NCBI GenBank assembly: GCA_023390815.1
Contig: JAEWCC010000057.1
Location: 61,631 to 125,630 of the forward strand
Reading direction: 5' to 3'
DNA from: Bacillota bacterium
GTDB taxonomy: Bacteria; Bacillota; Clostridia; Christensenellales; SZUA-584
Length of the DNA: 64,000 nucleotides
Position numbers and translations under genes: made by a program. The notes under the pieces were generated by a model. That model searched no databases. It was not told the origin of the DNA and worked only from the letters and a program-made list of their open reading frames with translations. Below are positions 50,676 through 59,252 of this stretch, one piece after another (the stretch's first letter is position 1; the number at the start of each line of letters is the position of its first letter).

Positions 50676-51335
50676 TTATCGATAAAGCAGATCCCTTACG
50701 TATTCCACGCCCAGCCTCGGGCTGGTCAGCACGGGCTTTTGAATGCGGGTGAGCAGCGGCTCCAGCACGACCATGCTCCCTTGTGCCAGCACCACCACGT
50801 CGTGGTCCTCAGCCGCTTTTTCCACCGCGCCGATCACCATTTTGTTGTGCGTCTCCACATCGCCCTTTTCGATGAGGATCATCATTGCGCCGTCCACGAG
50901 ATGCGGGTTGACGCTGACCTCTACGCCCGCCTTGCGTGCTTCCGTCTCGATCAACCGCACGCTCGGGCCAACCGTAGACTGCACGGTTGCCATCACCGCG
51001 ATCTTCCTGCCCAGACTCACCGCGCGTCTCGCCATCGCCTCATCAATTTTGACGATCGGCACGTCTACAAAGGGGCGTATCGCATCCGCCACCTCGCCGA
51101 CGCTGGAACATTGATTGAGTATCAGGTTAACCCCCAGTGACGCCGCGTTCTGGTAATAAGAAAGCAGCCTGCGCCGCACGGCTGTTGTCGGCCCACCGTT
51201 TGCGTTCACCTCCTGGATCAGCGAATCGTCAATGATTTGGTATACCTTCACCTCGGGCATGATCTCGCTGCACAAGCTTTTTAAGTCCTTCGAGGATACA
51301 GCGCTCGTCTGTACGATCGCTATCGATTTTGCCAT
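50676..51335 (-). CDS. Aspartate/glutamate racemase-fold protein with one catalytic cysteine
   Basis: 219 residues from the ATG at 51335 with GGGAGGT before it. The first catalytic Cys is present (LILNQCSSVGEV), but the place of the second reads VVVLAQGSMVVLEP, with no Cys. Loss of one of the two Cys is known in relatives that do not racemise, such as arylmalonate decarboxylase. Last gene of the GntR, transaldolase, racemase operon, so it may act on a sugar acid or carboxylate made in that pathway. Confidence 0.8.
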   Translation of the reverse strand: MAKSIAIVQTSAVSSKDLKSLCSEIMPEVKVYQIIDDSLIQEVNANGGPTTAVRRRLLSYYQNAASLGVNLILNQCSSVGEVADAIRPFVDVPIVKIDEAMARRAVSLGRKIAVMATVQSTVGPSVRLIETEARKAGVEVSVNPHLVDGAMMILIEKGDVETHNKMVIGAVEKAAEDHDVVVLAQGSMVVLEPLLTRIQKPVLTSPRLGVEYVRDLLYR

Positions 51336-51348
51336 ATCGCACCTCCCT

Positions 51349-52395
51349 TTAGCGGCTCTCGCGGCGCAGCCTTGCGACTTCCGCGAGCGCAGCCTTCCAG
51401 CCCTGCTGGAACGAATCCCTGAATCGGACGACCGGGCCGTATTCCTCATATTCAGCTTCCTTTATGCCGTTGATCATATACGCTCTGCCGAACTCCGGGA
51501 TTTTTTCGAGCAGCTCATCCACGACGCTGTCGGGCGTGGGCTGCAGGAACCTCTGGACGACAGTTTCGTTTCGCTCCAGCAGAATATCGAACGTGCCCTG
51601 CCAGTTGATCGTGACATAAGCATGCGCGCCGACCATGTCGGTGAAATTCTCCACGGTGCGCGCGCCTCCGCTGATCATCTCGATCCGTGCTTTGCGCTCG
51701 CTCAATACCTGCGCCATCTTGCGCGCCACAGCGATGCCTGCCTGGCTGACGATATCCGGCGCGATATCGATACGCTCCTTCATAACATAATCGGCCATGT
51801 ACTCGTTGAAAATGCCCATGATGTGGGAGTAGTAGACCACCGGCATCGCCCCGCGCTTCTTTGCGACCTTTGCATAGATCTCGTGCACATCCAGCGCCTG
51901 GCGCATGGCCATGATTTCGGTGATATTGAGCGGAACGCCGTCCATCAGCAGCTGCTCGACTGCGTGCTTCGCGGTTTCGACGTACGGGATCTTGGGTGTA
52001 ATGTTCTGTGCCAATGCGTGACTTTCCATCGCATAGCGAAGGATATTCTCGCCCGACTCGTTAAACGGGTCACCCTGAATGGATACATACCCTTGCGCGC
52101 CGCGGCTTTCCTCATACATCGGATAGAATATCTCCGCAAGCTCCCTGACCAGAGCGCTGTAGACGCGCTCGAGTAACCGGGTATCGTCCGCTTCCTCAGC
52201 CAGCAGCGCCCTGATCCTGCTTCGTACATATTCGCCGTCCGCGCTGTCAATCATCTTACTAATGTAGGACGGGTTTGTCGTACAGCCTGTCGCACCGGCC
52301 GCAATCGCCTGTCTGGCTTGCTCGCGCGTCGGGTTGTTGATCCATACCCGCGTAGGCGTCATTTCATTGACGCGCTGGAAATAGGTCTTGCCCAT
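51349..52395 (-). CDS. Transaldolase family protein
   Basis: 348 residues. TRVWINNPTREQARQAIAAGATGCTTNPSYISKMI is the family opening (Asp usual at the strand end is replaced by Asn in WINNP), and NITPKIPYVETAKHAVEQLLMDGVPLNITEIM carries the Schiff-base Lys region. Length is above both small aldolase-type and classical TalB types. Thirteen bases before the racemase-fold gene and 39 after the GntR regulator. Substrate is unknown; the operon suggests a dedicated sugar or sugar-acid pathway rather than the pentose phosphate cycle. Confidence 0.82.
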   Translation of the reverse strand: MGKTYFQRVNEMTPTRVWINNPTREQARQAIAAGATGCTTNPSYISKMIDSADGEYVRSRIRALLAEEADDTRLLERVYSALVRELAEIFYPMYEESRGAQGYVSIQGDPFNESGENILRYAMESHALAQNITPKIPYVETAKHAVEQLLMDGVPLNITEIMAMRQALDVHEIYAKVAKKRGAMPVVYYSHIMGIFNEYMADYVMKERIDIAPDIVSQAGIAVARKMAQVLSERKARIEMISGGARTVENFTDMVGAHAYVTINWQGTFDILLERNETVVQRFLQPTPDSVVDELLEKIPEFGRAYMINGIKEAEYEEYGPVVRFRDSFQQGWKAALAEVARLRRESR

Positions 52396-52434
52396 AGCTC
52401 CTCCTCTATCCGTTTCATATATGAAAACAGTTCT

Positions 52435-53160
52435 CTATTTTCCTTTGAGCACATTGGTTACTTGCACGACATCCTGCAGGTGCCTTTGCATCTCGCTATG
52501 CGCCGTTTCCGCGTCACCGGCTTCAATGGCCTGCAGTATGGTCTCATGAAAGCGCAGCGCCCGCTCCCGGACGGCAATATCGTTGGTGAAGTTATAGGAT
52601 ACCGCCTGGGTGAAAACATCGATCATGCTGCCCAGCATCCGGCTGATGAGCAAATTTTGTGTCGCATGCGCAATCTCCAGATGGAACATCGTGTCGTACA
52701 TCGTGAGCAAGCTCGCGTCCTCTACGTTCTGTTTCATCTTTTCAAGGTATTCAGCCAGCTTTCTTTTATTCTCCGCGGTCGCCCGCTGTGCCGCAACGCA
52801 CGCGGTATCCTTCTCAATTAACACGCGAAATTCCAATAGATCGGTGAAATCCGCAGCTTTAATCAGCATGTGGTAGGGCATATTGGCCGCGATGACATCG
52901 CTGGAGTTGACTACCGTGCCCCGCTTGCTGCGCGATATGAGACCGCAGGATGCGAGCGCCTTATAGGTCTCGCGCAGCGTGCTTCGCCCGACGCGAAGAT
53001 AATCGCAGAGTTCCACCTCATTCGGGAACGCATACCCCTCGGGAAGTTCTCCCGTGAGTATCAGCGTTTTAAGCTTCTCTGTAAGCCGTTCCACAATCGA
53101 CCCGGCACGGTCTTCCACCAGATAGCTCAGATTTTTAATTTTCTGATTCGGGTCGGTCAC
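52435..53160 (-). CDS. GntR family regulator (FadR/FCD type)
   Basis: 241 residues. N-terminal winged helix (LTEKLKTLILTGELPEGYAFPNEVELCDYLRVGRSTLRETYKALASCGLISRSKRGTVV) and C-terminal FCD domain with the metal/ligand helices (DLLEFRVLIEKDTACVAAQRAT, MFHLEIAHATQN, FHETILQAIEAGDAETAHSEMQRHLQ). FCD members usually sense sugar acids or organic acids. It leads the operon with the transaldolase-like and racemase-fold genes and has an operator at its own promoter. Confidence 0.93.
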   Translation of the reverse strand: MTDPNQKIKNLSYLVEDRAGSIVERLTEKLKTLILTGELPEGYAFPNEVELCDYLRVGRSTLRETYKALASCGLISRSKRGTVVNSSDVIAANMPYHMLIKAADFTDLLEFRVLIEKDTACVAAQRATAENKRKLAEYLEKMKQNVEDASLLTMYDTMFHLEIAHATQNLLISRMLGSMIDVFTQAVSYNFTNDIAVRERALRFHETILQAIEAGDAETAHSEMQRHLQDVVQVTNVLKGK

Positions 53161-53173
53161 AATTCCATACCCC

Positions 53174-53225
53174 TTGTCTGTTGTCTGACAAGGCTGATTC
53201 TAAGGGTGCAAAGCCGCCAAGTCAA
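53174..53225 (-). promoter_or_regulatory. Promoter and GntR operator of the transaldolase operon
   Basis: Minus strand: TTGACT (53220-53225), 17 bases, TAGAAT (53197-53202). A perfect palindrome TTGTCTGACAA (53181-53191) covers the expected transcript start; its left half is repeated directly at 53174-53180. The TTGTC-N-GACAA form fits FadR-type GntR operators. Confidence 0.82.
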
Positions 53226-53366
53226 TGCATCGGCGTTGTATTATTTGAGTTCAACAGATTCCACGCAAACCATCTTCTGGGCAGACACAGCGTTCATATG
53301 GTATAATGGCAATGAATACATTCCATTACGCAGGTGCCCGTGGCATCCTGCACCAAGGAGGTTTTT

Positions 53367-53726
53367 ATGCAGTTCTTGTGGTGTTCTCTGTATGTAACCG
53401 ATATCAACGCATCCATCCGTTTTTACGAGGAGATTGTCGGACTGCCGGTCGTCCGGCGCTTCGGCGAACCGGGTGCGGAACTTGCCTTTCTCGGCGAAGG
53501 CGAGACCAAGCTCGAGCTCATTCAGGGCAAAAACGAGCCAGGAAAAGGCGGCAGTTTTTCAATCGGCTTTCAGGTAGAAAATCTCTCGGAGATGATGGCG
53601 TTTGTACAGGCGCACGGATTATCCATTCACAGCGGCCCGTTCGCACCCAGTCCGCGCACGCGTTTCTTCTTCGTCGCCGACCCTGACGGAGTGCTCGTGC
53701 AATTTGTGGAACAAAAACAGGACTAA
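53367..53726 (+). CDS. VOC family (glyoxalase-fold) protein
   Basis: 119 residues from the ATG at 53367 with AAGGAGG before it. SLYVTDINASIRFYEEIVGLPVVRRFGEPGAELAFLGEGETKLELIQG and FFVADPDGVLVQFVEQ show the paired beta-alpha-beta-beta-beta units. The usual first metal ligand (His in xxHVxDxxxS) is Tyr here (SLYVTD), while Glu in LELIQG and a late acidic site remain, so metal binding is uncertain. Substrate unknown. Confidence 0.87.
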   Translation: MQFLWCSLYVTDINASIRFYEEIVGLPVVRRFGEPGAELAFLGEGETKLELIQGKNEPGKGGSFSIGFQVENLSEMMAFVQAHGLSIHSGPFAPSPRTRFFFVADPDGVLVQFVEQKQD

Positions 53727-53932
53727 CCACCATCACTTCACGCTCGGACATCGGAAGCGATTGGCTGAGTGGCCGCAGCGAATGCCGGAGGACGTCTCAT
53801 GGTTGCGCATGCGACAGTGAGAACCTCCGCAATGTCCCCTGGTCAAATGCAGCCCAGGCCCCGCATAAACATGATGTAGTGATGAATAGTCCGATCGACA
53901 TTACGCGTCCCGTGGGACGGAAAGGAAATGCC

Positions 53933-54394
53933 ATGGATACCTATGTCGTATACGACTCAGTTTTTGGAAACACCGAAAAACTTGCAAAAGCAGTCGCCGA
54001 AGCGGCAGGCGCCAAGGCGGTGCGCGTTTTGGAAGTGCGCCTGGAGGCGCTTCATGATACCAAACTGCTGATCGCCGCTTCGCCCACGAGGGCATTCAAA
54101 CCGACTCCGGCGATGACCGAATGGCTGCAAGGGCTGCCCGAAGGCGCAATGAAAGGGGTGCGCGTTGCGGCACTGGATACGCGTATCCGGGTGGAGGAAA
54201 TCAAACCGCGCCTGCTCCGCGCCATGGCCAAACGTTTCGGTTATGCGGCGGACCCCATGCTTAAGCTGCTTGTTAAAAAAGGAGGCACGCAGGCCGCCCC
54301 GCCGCAAGGCTTCTACGTATGTGAATCGGAGGGACCTTTAAAGGAAGGCGAAGCCCAACGCGCCGCAGACTGGGCCAAAACGTTGATAAAGTAA
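53933..54394 (+). CDS. Flavodoxin-like protein
   Basis: 153 residues from the ATG at 53933. YVVYDSVFGNTEKLAKAVAEAAG resembles the phosphate loop of flavodoxins (T/S-x-x-G-N-T-E), and ASPTRAFKPTPAM and ALDTRIRV fit later FMN loops. The typical aromatic FMN-stacking loops are not obvious. The 206 bases before it hold no other gene. Electron-transfer or FMN-dependent role inferred. Confidence 0.82.
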   Translation: MDTYVVYDSVFGNTEKLAKAVAEAAGAKAVRVLEVRLEALHDTKLLIAASPTRAFKPTPAMTEWLQGLPEGAMKGVRVAALDTRIRVEEIKPRLLRAMAKRFGYAADPMLKLLVKKGGTQAAPPQGFYVCESEGPLKEGEAQRAADWAKTLIK

Positions 54395-54435
54395 ATGGGA
54401 CATTCGTCATCGCCCTGCTAATGGTTACAATATAA

Positions 54436-54463
54436 GAGCCGCATTTCGGTGCGGCTCATTTCT
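54436..54463 (+). terminator. Terminator of the flavodoxin-like gene
   Basis: Perfect stem GAGCCGCA/TGCGGCTC (54436-54443 with 54450-54457), six-base loop, then ATTTCT. Confidence 0.7.
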
Positions 54464-54488
54464 GTGCGATTGTATAATTTTGCGCGGC

Positions 54489-55562
54489 TTAATCCCGCTC
54501 GCACAACAGCATCGTCACGTCGTCGGCGCGTGTGCGGGTAAAGTTCTTCTTGATCTCCTCCAGCAGCCCGCGCTCGTGCAACTGCGTGCTCTGTAAAATT
54601 TCATACAGGCCGCGGCTGGATGCGGAGCCCGAATGACTTCCATCCAGACCATCCGTATATAAGAACAGCTTTTCCCCGCGCGCCAGTATGCCGGTATACT
54701 CCTCGCGAGCACCACCTTCCACCCAGCGGCAGATTGGCGTACCGGGAACGAAAAGCTCCCGTATCCCGTTCGGGCTGGCGATGAGCGGCGGTACGCTGTG
54801 CCCCGCGTTGGCGCAGACGTATTCTCCCGTTTCAGGGTCGATCGCAATGATAAATATCGTAATATAGATATGCTCTTCAGTTCTCAGTTCTTCAAACGAG
54901 TCCTGAATATTGCGCAGCACACGAGAGGGCGTTATTCCAGGAATTTTGCATTGCGCAAACATCTCCTGCCGCAGATACACGGTCAGCATGGCAGGCATTA
55001 CGCCGTGCCCGGAAACATCGGCGATATACATGAGTATACGCCCGTCTCTCGTCAAAAAGCAGTCGTACATGTCGCCGCCCAGCGCTTCGCAAGGCAGAAA
55101 TTCAGCGCTAAAACGATAACCCTCAATCTCGGGCAGATTATGGCGCAGTATAGAAAGCTGTAGACTCCGCGCAATCTCAAGATCTTTCATCATACGCGAG
55201 TTGTTGTCCATCAGCTTCTCTTTGAGTCTTTGTTCCTTTGTGATGTCGGTGAAAACTTCAAGCGCGTATACGCTGTTATCCATCAGCACCGGTCCTGCGT
55301 CGATCGCATATACGCGTCCGCGCGATCTCGAAATGGTAGCATATCTGCGTTTGTCCCGTATACAGCGTTTTGCGACGCACTCGCCGCAACGTATGGATGT
55401 ACATGGTGTCGCCGAACCCGCGTCGTCTCCGAAACGAGCGGAAAGCGTACTGTTTGCGTATAAAACCGTGCCGTTTTCATCGACCAGCCTGACCATGCTG
55501 GGGATTGCATCCAGCACAGCGGAGGAGAAGGCATCCATCTGTGACGCCCGTCCCTTTTGCAT
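54489..55562 (-). CDS. PAS-domain SpoIIE-type (PP2C) serine phosphatase
   Basis: 357 residues. An N-terminal PAS-like domain (about 11-110) holds four cysteines spaced C54-x4-C59-x2-C62-x4-C67, a layout suited to a metal or iron-sulphur site. A short coiled coil (about 112-135) links to the phosphatase: EIARSLQLSILRHNLPEIEGYRFSAEFLPCEALGGDMYDCF, MYIADVSGHGVMPAML, VCANAGHSVPPLI, LFLYTDGLDGSHSGSASSRGL, ADDVTMLLC; the metal-binding Asp residues are intact. Such proteins dephosphorylate anti-anti-sigma factors. No SpoIIAA/RsbV-type partner is in the window. Confidence 0.88.
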   Translation of the reverse strand: MQKGRASQMDAFSSAVLDAIPSMVRLVDENGTVLYANSTLSARFGDDAGSATPCTSIRCGECVAKRCIRDKRRYATISRSRGRVYAIDAGPVLMDNSVYALEVFTDITKEQRLKEKLMDNNSRMMKDLEIARSLQLSILRHNLPEIEGYRFSAEFLPCEALGGDMYDCFLTRDGRILMYIADVSGHGVMPAMLTVYLRQEMFAQCKIPGITPSRVLRNIQDSFEELRTEEHIYITIFIIAIDPETGEYVCANAGHSVPPLIASPNGIRELFVPGTPICRWVEGGAREEYTGILARGEKLFLYTDGLDGSHSGSASSRGLYEILQSTQLHERGLLEEIKKNFTRTRADDVTMLLCERD

Positions 55563-55655
55563 AACCCCTACCCCTTAAAACATATCTGCATCGTTTTACT
55601 TATTAACGGTGCAAAACAACACAAAGACACTATGATATGGTTCCATCTCTTTTAT

Positions 55656-55901
55656 CTATTCCGGTTTTCTAAGCATTGCTTCAAGCATCATCTCGTCCAC
55701 GACGAGCTGGTCCAGTTTTCGGCTCTGCTCTAATATTCTCTGGTCTGTGCCAAGATTGTCACGGCCTTTTGCAAACAATTCCACGATCATGGTTTCCAGC
55801 TTGTGCCGCTCTGCTGCAAGGCTGTCCATCAATACCTTTCGCTGTGCGCGGATCTCCGCGCAGGGCGCGCTTGTTCTGTTCGTCTCCGCTGCGCCACGCA
55901 T
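55656..55901 (-). CDS. Spo0E-like aspartyl-phosphate phosphatase
   Basis: 81 residues. Two helices with ERHKLETMIVELFAKGRDNLGTDQRILEQSRKLDQLVVDEM match the Spo0E family; SRKLD at 60-64 stands for the SQELD motif that removes phosphate from Spo0A. This would delay sporulation. The N-terminal 20 residues are extra, and an internal start at M25 is possible. A Spo0A-box-like site lies 335 bases upstream. Confidence 0.78.
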   Translation of the reverse strand: MRGAAETNRTSAPCAEIRAQRKVLMDSLAAERHKLETMIVELFAKGRDNLGTDQRILEQSRKLDQLVVDEMMLEAMLRKPE

Positions 55902-56503
55902 TTAATAGTCCCCCCCTACCATATTCGTTTGTCGCAATTCCAACAATATCGCCCGTTACTTTTCCGGTCTGTTCTCTACCCTCACACGGAAAAGGGGAAT
56001 ACCCTTTTCATAGAGAACTTCTGCTGCGAGGTTTATAGGATACCTCTGCGCTCCAACCTTCCTATGCAACGTGCGGCCGCCGTCTGGCTCCTGGTGCGTA
56101 TCCCGCCCGCTCTTCCCGCCGCTTACATGCAGGAAATCTCTTTATCTTACTGCAGGCACATCTTGCATTTGCCCTTTTAGGGCGCATTTCCGCTTTATGT
56201 ATAGTATCACACAGATGATGTCCGTTGTATATACTTTCGACAAAAAAAGTGCTAAATCTCGCGCGTTTTATCGGGAAAAATAAAGATTAAACTCTGGCGC
56301 TGCCGATACCTCATGGCGTATAATGTCGATATGTGCGCAAGACGGAATCGGCAAAATCTGAGGACTGCCCCGGGCAGCATCGCGCTGCCGGACGCGCATA
56401 CCCGCGTGCGCCGGGAATTACCGCTTTGAGCACATAGGGTTAAATTACCACCATCAAAGGCCGCCAGCGAATTGCTGGCACGGCACCTTAAAAGGAGCGA
56501 CTC
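55902..56503. other. 602-base region without a gene
   Basis: No open frame here looks real. It holds a Spo0A-box-like site (56236-56244) and, further right, GC-rich hairpin-forming stretches: TGCCCCGGGCA around 56367-56379, GCGCAT/GTGCGC around 56391-56411, and GCCAGC/GCTGGC (56463-56479) just before the ribosome binding site of the next gene. The right half could be a structured leader of the PH-like gene. No known riboswitch class was recognised. Confidence 0.5.
56236..56244 (-). promoter_or_regulatory. Spo0A-box-like site
   Basis: TTTGTCGAA on the minus strand, a match to the Spo0A box (TTTGTCRAA). It lies between the divergent Spo0E-like and PH-like genes. A nine-base match can occur by chance; position near a Spo0E gene raises its weight. 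Confidence 0.5.
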
Positions 56504-56914
56504 ATGAAAAGCAAATGGGCTATCGCCGCAACCGTCGTTATCGCCATTGGGGTCATCGTGGCCATCGCTCTTATGATGAACCGTGACAGCCAACCGGCGC
56601 AATACAGCATTGAAGACGGACAGCTTATTATCTCCTGTTCATTTGGCGTTTCCGTTCCGGTCGATGAAATCGGAGAGCTGACGCTCACGGAAACCGCGCC
56701 CGAAATTGAGACCAAAACCAACGGCTCTGGGCTGGGCAGCATGCAAAAGGGAGAGTACCGCCTTGTCGGCGGCGATAACGCGCGGCTGTATATCGATACT
56801 TCGATTCCGCTGTTTGTGCGCTTTATGCATGACAACACCGTATATTACCTCAACGCGGAAACGCAGGAAGCGACTCAGTCGCTGTACGACCAAATAAAAG
56901 CGGCGCTTGACTAA
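56504..56914 (+). CDS. Membrane-anchored protein with bacterial PH-like domain
   Basis: 136 residues. One N-terminal membrane segment (about 5-25) then a beta-rich domain (QYSIEDGQLIISCSFGVSVPVDEIGELTLTETAPEIETKTNGSGLGSMQKGEYRLVGGDNARLYIDTSIPLFVRFMHDNTVYYLNAETQEATQSLYDQI) that matches the bacterial PH domain pattern. AAAGGAG precedes the ATG. Function unknown. Confidence 0.75.
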   Translation: MKSKWAIAATVVIAIGVIVAIALMMNRDSQPAQYSIEDGQLIISCSFGVSVPVDEIGELTLTETAPEIETKTNGSGLGSMQKGEYRLVGGDNARLYIDTSIPLFVRFMHDNTVYYLNAETQEATQSLYDQIKAALD

Positions 56915-56980
56915 GCCGTTTGACCATTTGCCCCGGAACAGTTTATCTGACACCCTTAATACCTGCAGGAGACGAAAAGT

Positions 56981-57928
56981 TTGTCGCAAATCCCGCCGCA
57001 AAGCGGTTTGAAACAAAGGGTCGCCGCCAACGGCTATCTGTTAATACAGACCATGCTGTGGGGTCTTTCCTTCATCATCACCAAAAATGTCACCGCGTCG
57101 ATGCCGGCCTCTGCATTTCTTGCGCTGCGGTTTATCATCGCAGTTTTAGTGCTACTTCCGTTCTTTGTTCAAAAACTACGCGCCGCAATGAGCCCCGCGT
57201 TTTTTAAAGCCGCACTGGTGCTCGGTGCGCTGGTTTTCATATCCACCGCGCTGCAGACTTTTGGCCTCCGGTATACCTCGGTAACCAACTCGTCGTTTAT
57301 CACGAGCACCACCGTACTGCTTGTGCCGATCCTCGAGCGCCTGATATTTAAAAAGAAGCTGCCTCGGGTGTTGTGGATTGCCTGTATCGTCGCCTTCGCG
57401 GGCGTTACCGTACTTGCGGGCGGCGTATCGCTGTCGCTTAACATCGGCGACATCATGTCAGCGCTCTGTGCGGTGGGTTTCTCGCTTCAGATACTCTATG
57501 CCGCAAAATACGCGCTGCAATTCCCAGCCGCAACCATCAGCTTTGCGCAGCTCGCGCTGGCTGCGCTGATGTTCACCGCGCTGTGGGGCGCAGAAGGCTT
57601 CTCCCTCGCGGGCTTTGATATGCAGTTCGTCGGGCCGCTGCTGTTCATGGGCATCGTCAACACCGCTGTGGGATTCCTGGGTCAGTTCATCGCCTTCCGT
57701 TACACGGAAGCGGCTGTCGCATCGCTCATATTCTCTCTGGAGCCTATATTCGCCACCGCATTCGCGATGGTCATCCCCGACAGCAACGGGTGCTGCGAAA
57801 CGCTCACACTGAAAACGACGCTGGGCGCATTGCTGGTATTGCTTGGCGTCGCAGTTGCGCTGTGGGATACCTTTCGGCCAAAGCGTATTACCAGCATCGT
57901 CGAAGCGGTTTCCGAGATGGCGGAATAA
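56981..57928 (+). CDS. EamA/DMT family transporter
   Basis: 315 residues from a TTG with AGGAG nine bases upstream. Ten hydrophobic segments in two EamA repeats: LLIQTMLWGLSFIITKNVTASMPASAFLALRFIIAVLVL and the C-terminal GIVNTAVGFLGQFIAFRYTEAAVASLIFSLEPIFATAFAMVI are diagnostic. Exports or imports metabolites, often amino acids; substrate unknown. 66 bases after the PH-like gene. Confidence 0.92.
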   Translation: MSQIPPQSGLKQRVAANGYLLIQTMLWGLSFIITKNVTASMPASAFLALRFIIAVLVLLPFFVQKLRAAMSPAFFKAALVLGALVFISTALQTFGLRYTSVTNSSFITSTTVLLVPILERLIFKKKLPRVLWIACIVAFAGVTVLAGGVSLSLNIGDIMSALCAVGFSLQILYAAKYALQFPAATISFAQLALAALMFTALWGAEGFSLAGFDMQFVGPLLFMGIVNTAVGFLGQFIAFRYTEAAVASLIFSLEPIFATAFAMVIPDSNGCCETLTLKTTLGALLVLLGVAVALWDTFRPKRITSIVEAVSEMAE

Positions 57929-58029
57929 CAAAATGTCGAAGACTCAATCCGTTTTGAATGCTTGCGCCGAATAATCTGCCCGTTCCATGCAGACAGTAAG
58001 AGAAAATCAGCATGAAACGAGGTAATATC

Positions 58030-58875
58030 ATGGGCAATTTTCCTGCGCAGCATCAGCCGGGCAAAGGTACAGAGGCTGGGATGAACCCCCGGCCAATATA
58101 TGATGACCCCCAATACAAAGGTAGCGGTCGGCTGGCTGGCAAAACTGCGCTCATCACAGGCGGCGACAGCGGAATCGGCCGCGCGGTAGCCGTGGCATTT
58201 GCCAAAGAAGGCGCAAACGTCGCAGTAGTGTATCTCAATGCCGATAGCGACGCGGAAGAAACCAAAGCCGCGGTGGAAAAATACAGCCAGGAATGCCTGC
58301 TGCTTCGGGCCGATCTGCGGCAGGAAGCTAACGCGCAGAAGGCCGTTGCGGATACCGTCGCGCAGTTCTCTGCGCTGGATATACTCGTCAACAACATCGC
58401 GATGCAGATGCCGCAGAACAGCATCGCCGACATCACCGAAGCGCAGCTTGAGGATACCTTCCGCACCAACATATTTTCGTACTTCTTCATGACGAAGGCA
58501 GCGCTGCCGCACCTCAAAGCGGGCGCGTGTATCATTAACACCGCGTCCATCACCGCGTATCAGGGACATCCGGAGCTGATCGACTATTCCGCCACCAAAG
58601 GCGCGATCGTTTCGTTTACACGCGCAATGTCCAACTCGCTGCTGAAAAACGGCATACGCGTCAACGCCGTCGCGCCCGGGCCGGTATGGACTCCGCTGAT
58701 CCCTTCAAGCTTCTCGCCGGAGAAAGTCGCGGAGTTCGGCAAGTCGGCGCCCATGCAGTACGCCGCGCAGCCGTTCCAGCTTGCGCCGACATACGTTTAC
58801 CTCGCATCGGACGCATCCAGCTACGTGTCGGGCCAGGTGCTGCATGTCAACGGCGGCGCGATCGTAGACTCTTGA
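58030..58875 (+). CDS. Short-chain dehydrogenase/reductase (general-stress type)
   Basis: 281 residues from the ATG at 58030, with GAGGT before it. An N-terminal extension (PRPIYDDPQYKGSGRLAGK) precedes the Rossmann motif TGGDSGIGRAVAVAFAKEGA; then NNIAMQMPQ, and the catalytic Ser and YSATKGAI (Tyr-x3-Lys). The extension is typical of YdaD/YhxD-type stress dehydrogenases. Substrate unknown. Confidence 0.92.
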   Translation: MGNFPAQHQPGKGTEAGMNPRPIYDDPQYKGSGRLAGKTALITGGDSGIGRAVAVAFAKEGANVAVVYLNADSDAEETKAAVEKYSQECLLLRADLRQEANAQKAVADTVAQFSALDILVNNIAMQMPQNSIADITEAQLEDTFRTNIFSYFFMTKAALPHLKAGACIINTASITAYQGHPELIDYSATKGAIVSFTRAMSNSLLKNGIRVNAVAPGPVWTPLIPSSFSPEKVAEFGKSAPMQYAAQPFQLAPTYVYLASDASSYVSGQVLHVNGGAIVDS

Positions 58876-58981
58876 CCTATGCGCCATCTCCATTTCCGGA
58901 AGTTCTTAAGGGTACGGCAGGATTGCGATGCGGCATGGATGTCTGATACAATGGCAGAAATGAAACACCTGGGGGTACGGT

Positions 58982-59188
58982 ATGGCGCTGTTGGATAATG
59001 TAAAGGATATCAAGACGAATTCAAAAATCCGCGTTACGCTTGCGGACGGGACCGTGTTGACCGGAAAGTATCTGGAGTATACGAAGGCGATCAACAACGA
59101 CCCCGAGATCGACAGCATCGACCTGCAAGTGGATCAGGACATATACGAACTCTATGAGGATGAAATCGCCAAAATCGAAACCGTCTAA
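58982..59188 (+). CDS. Small beta-rich protein, possibly Sm-like
   Basis: 68 residues. KTNSKIRVTLADGTVLTGKYLEYTKAINNDPEIDSIDLQVDQDIYELYEDEIAKIE has the strand pattern of an Sm/LSm barrel (V-x-L-x-D-G-x-x-L-x-G-x-x), and the acidic late strand could form the Sm2 part. It is not Hfq, whose signatures are absent. GGGGG-rich site before the ATG. RNA binding is inference. Confidence 0.6.
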   Translation: MALLDNVKDIKTNSKIRVTLADGTVLTGKYLEYTKAINNDPEIDSIDLQVDQDIYELYEDEIAKIETV

Positions 59189-59217
59189 GTTGTGTTTCCA
59201 TCCGTATTTTTTCTGAC

Positions 59218-59252
59218 GCCCGCGCCGCTATCCGACAGCGGGCTATTTCTGT
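59218..59252 (+). terminator. Terminator after the Sm-like gene
   Basis: Stem GCCCGC/GCGGGC (59218-59223 with 59238-59243) followed by TATTTCTGTTT on the plus strand. Confidence 0.5.
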
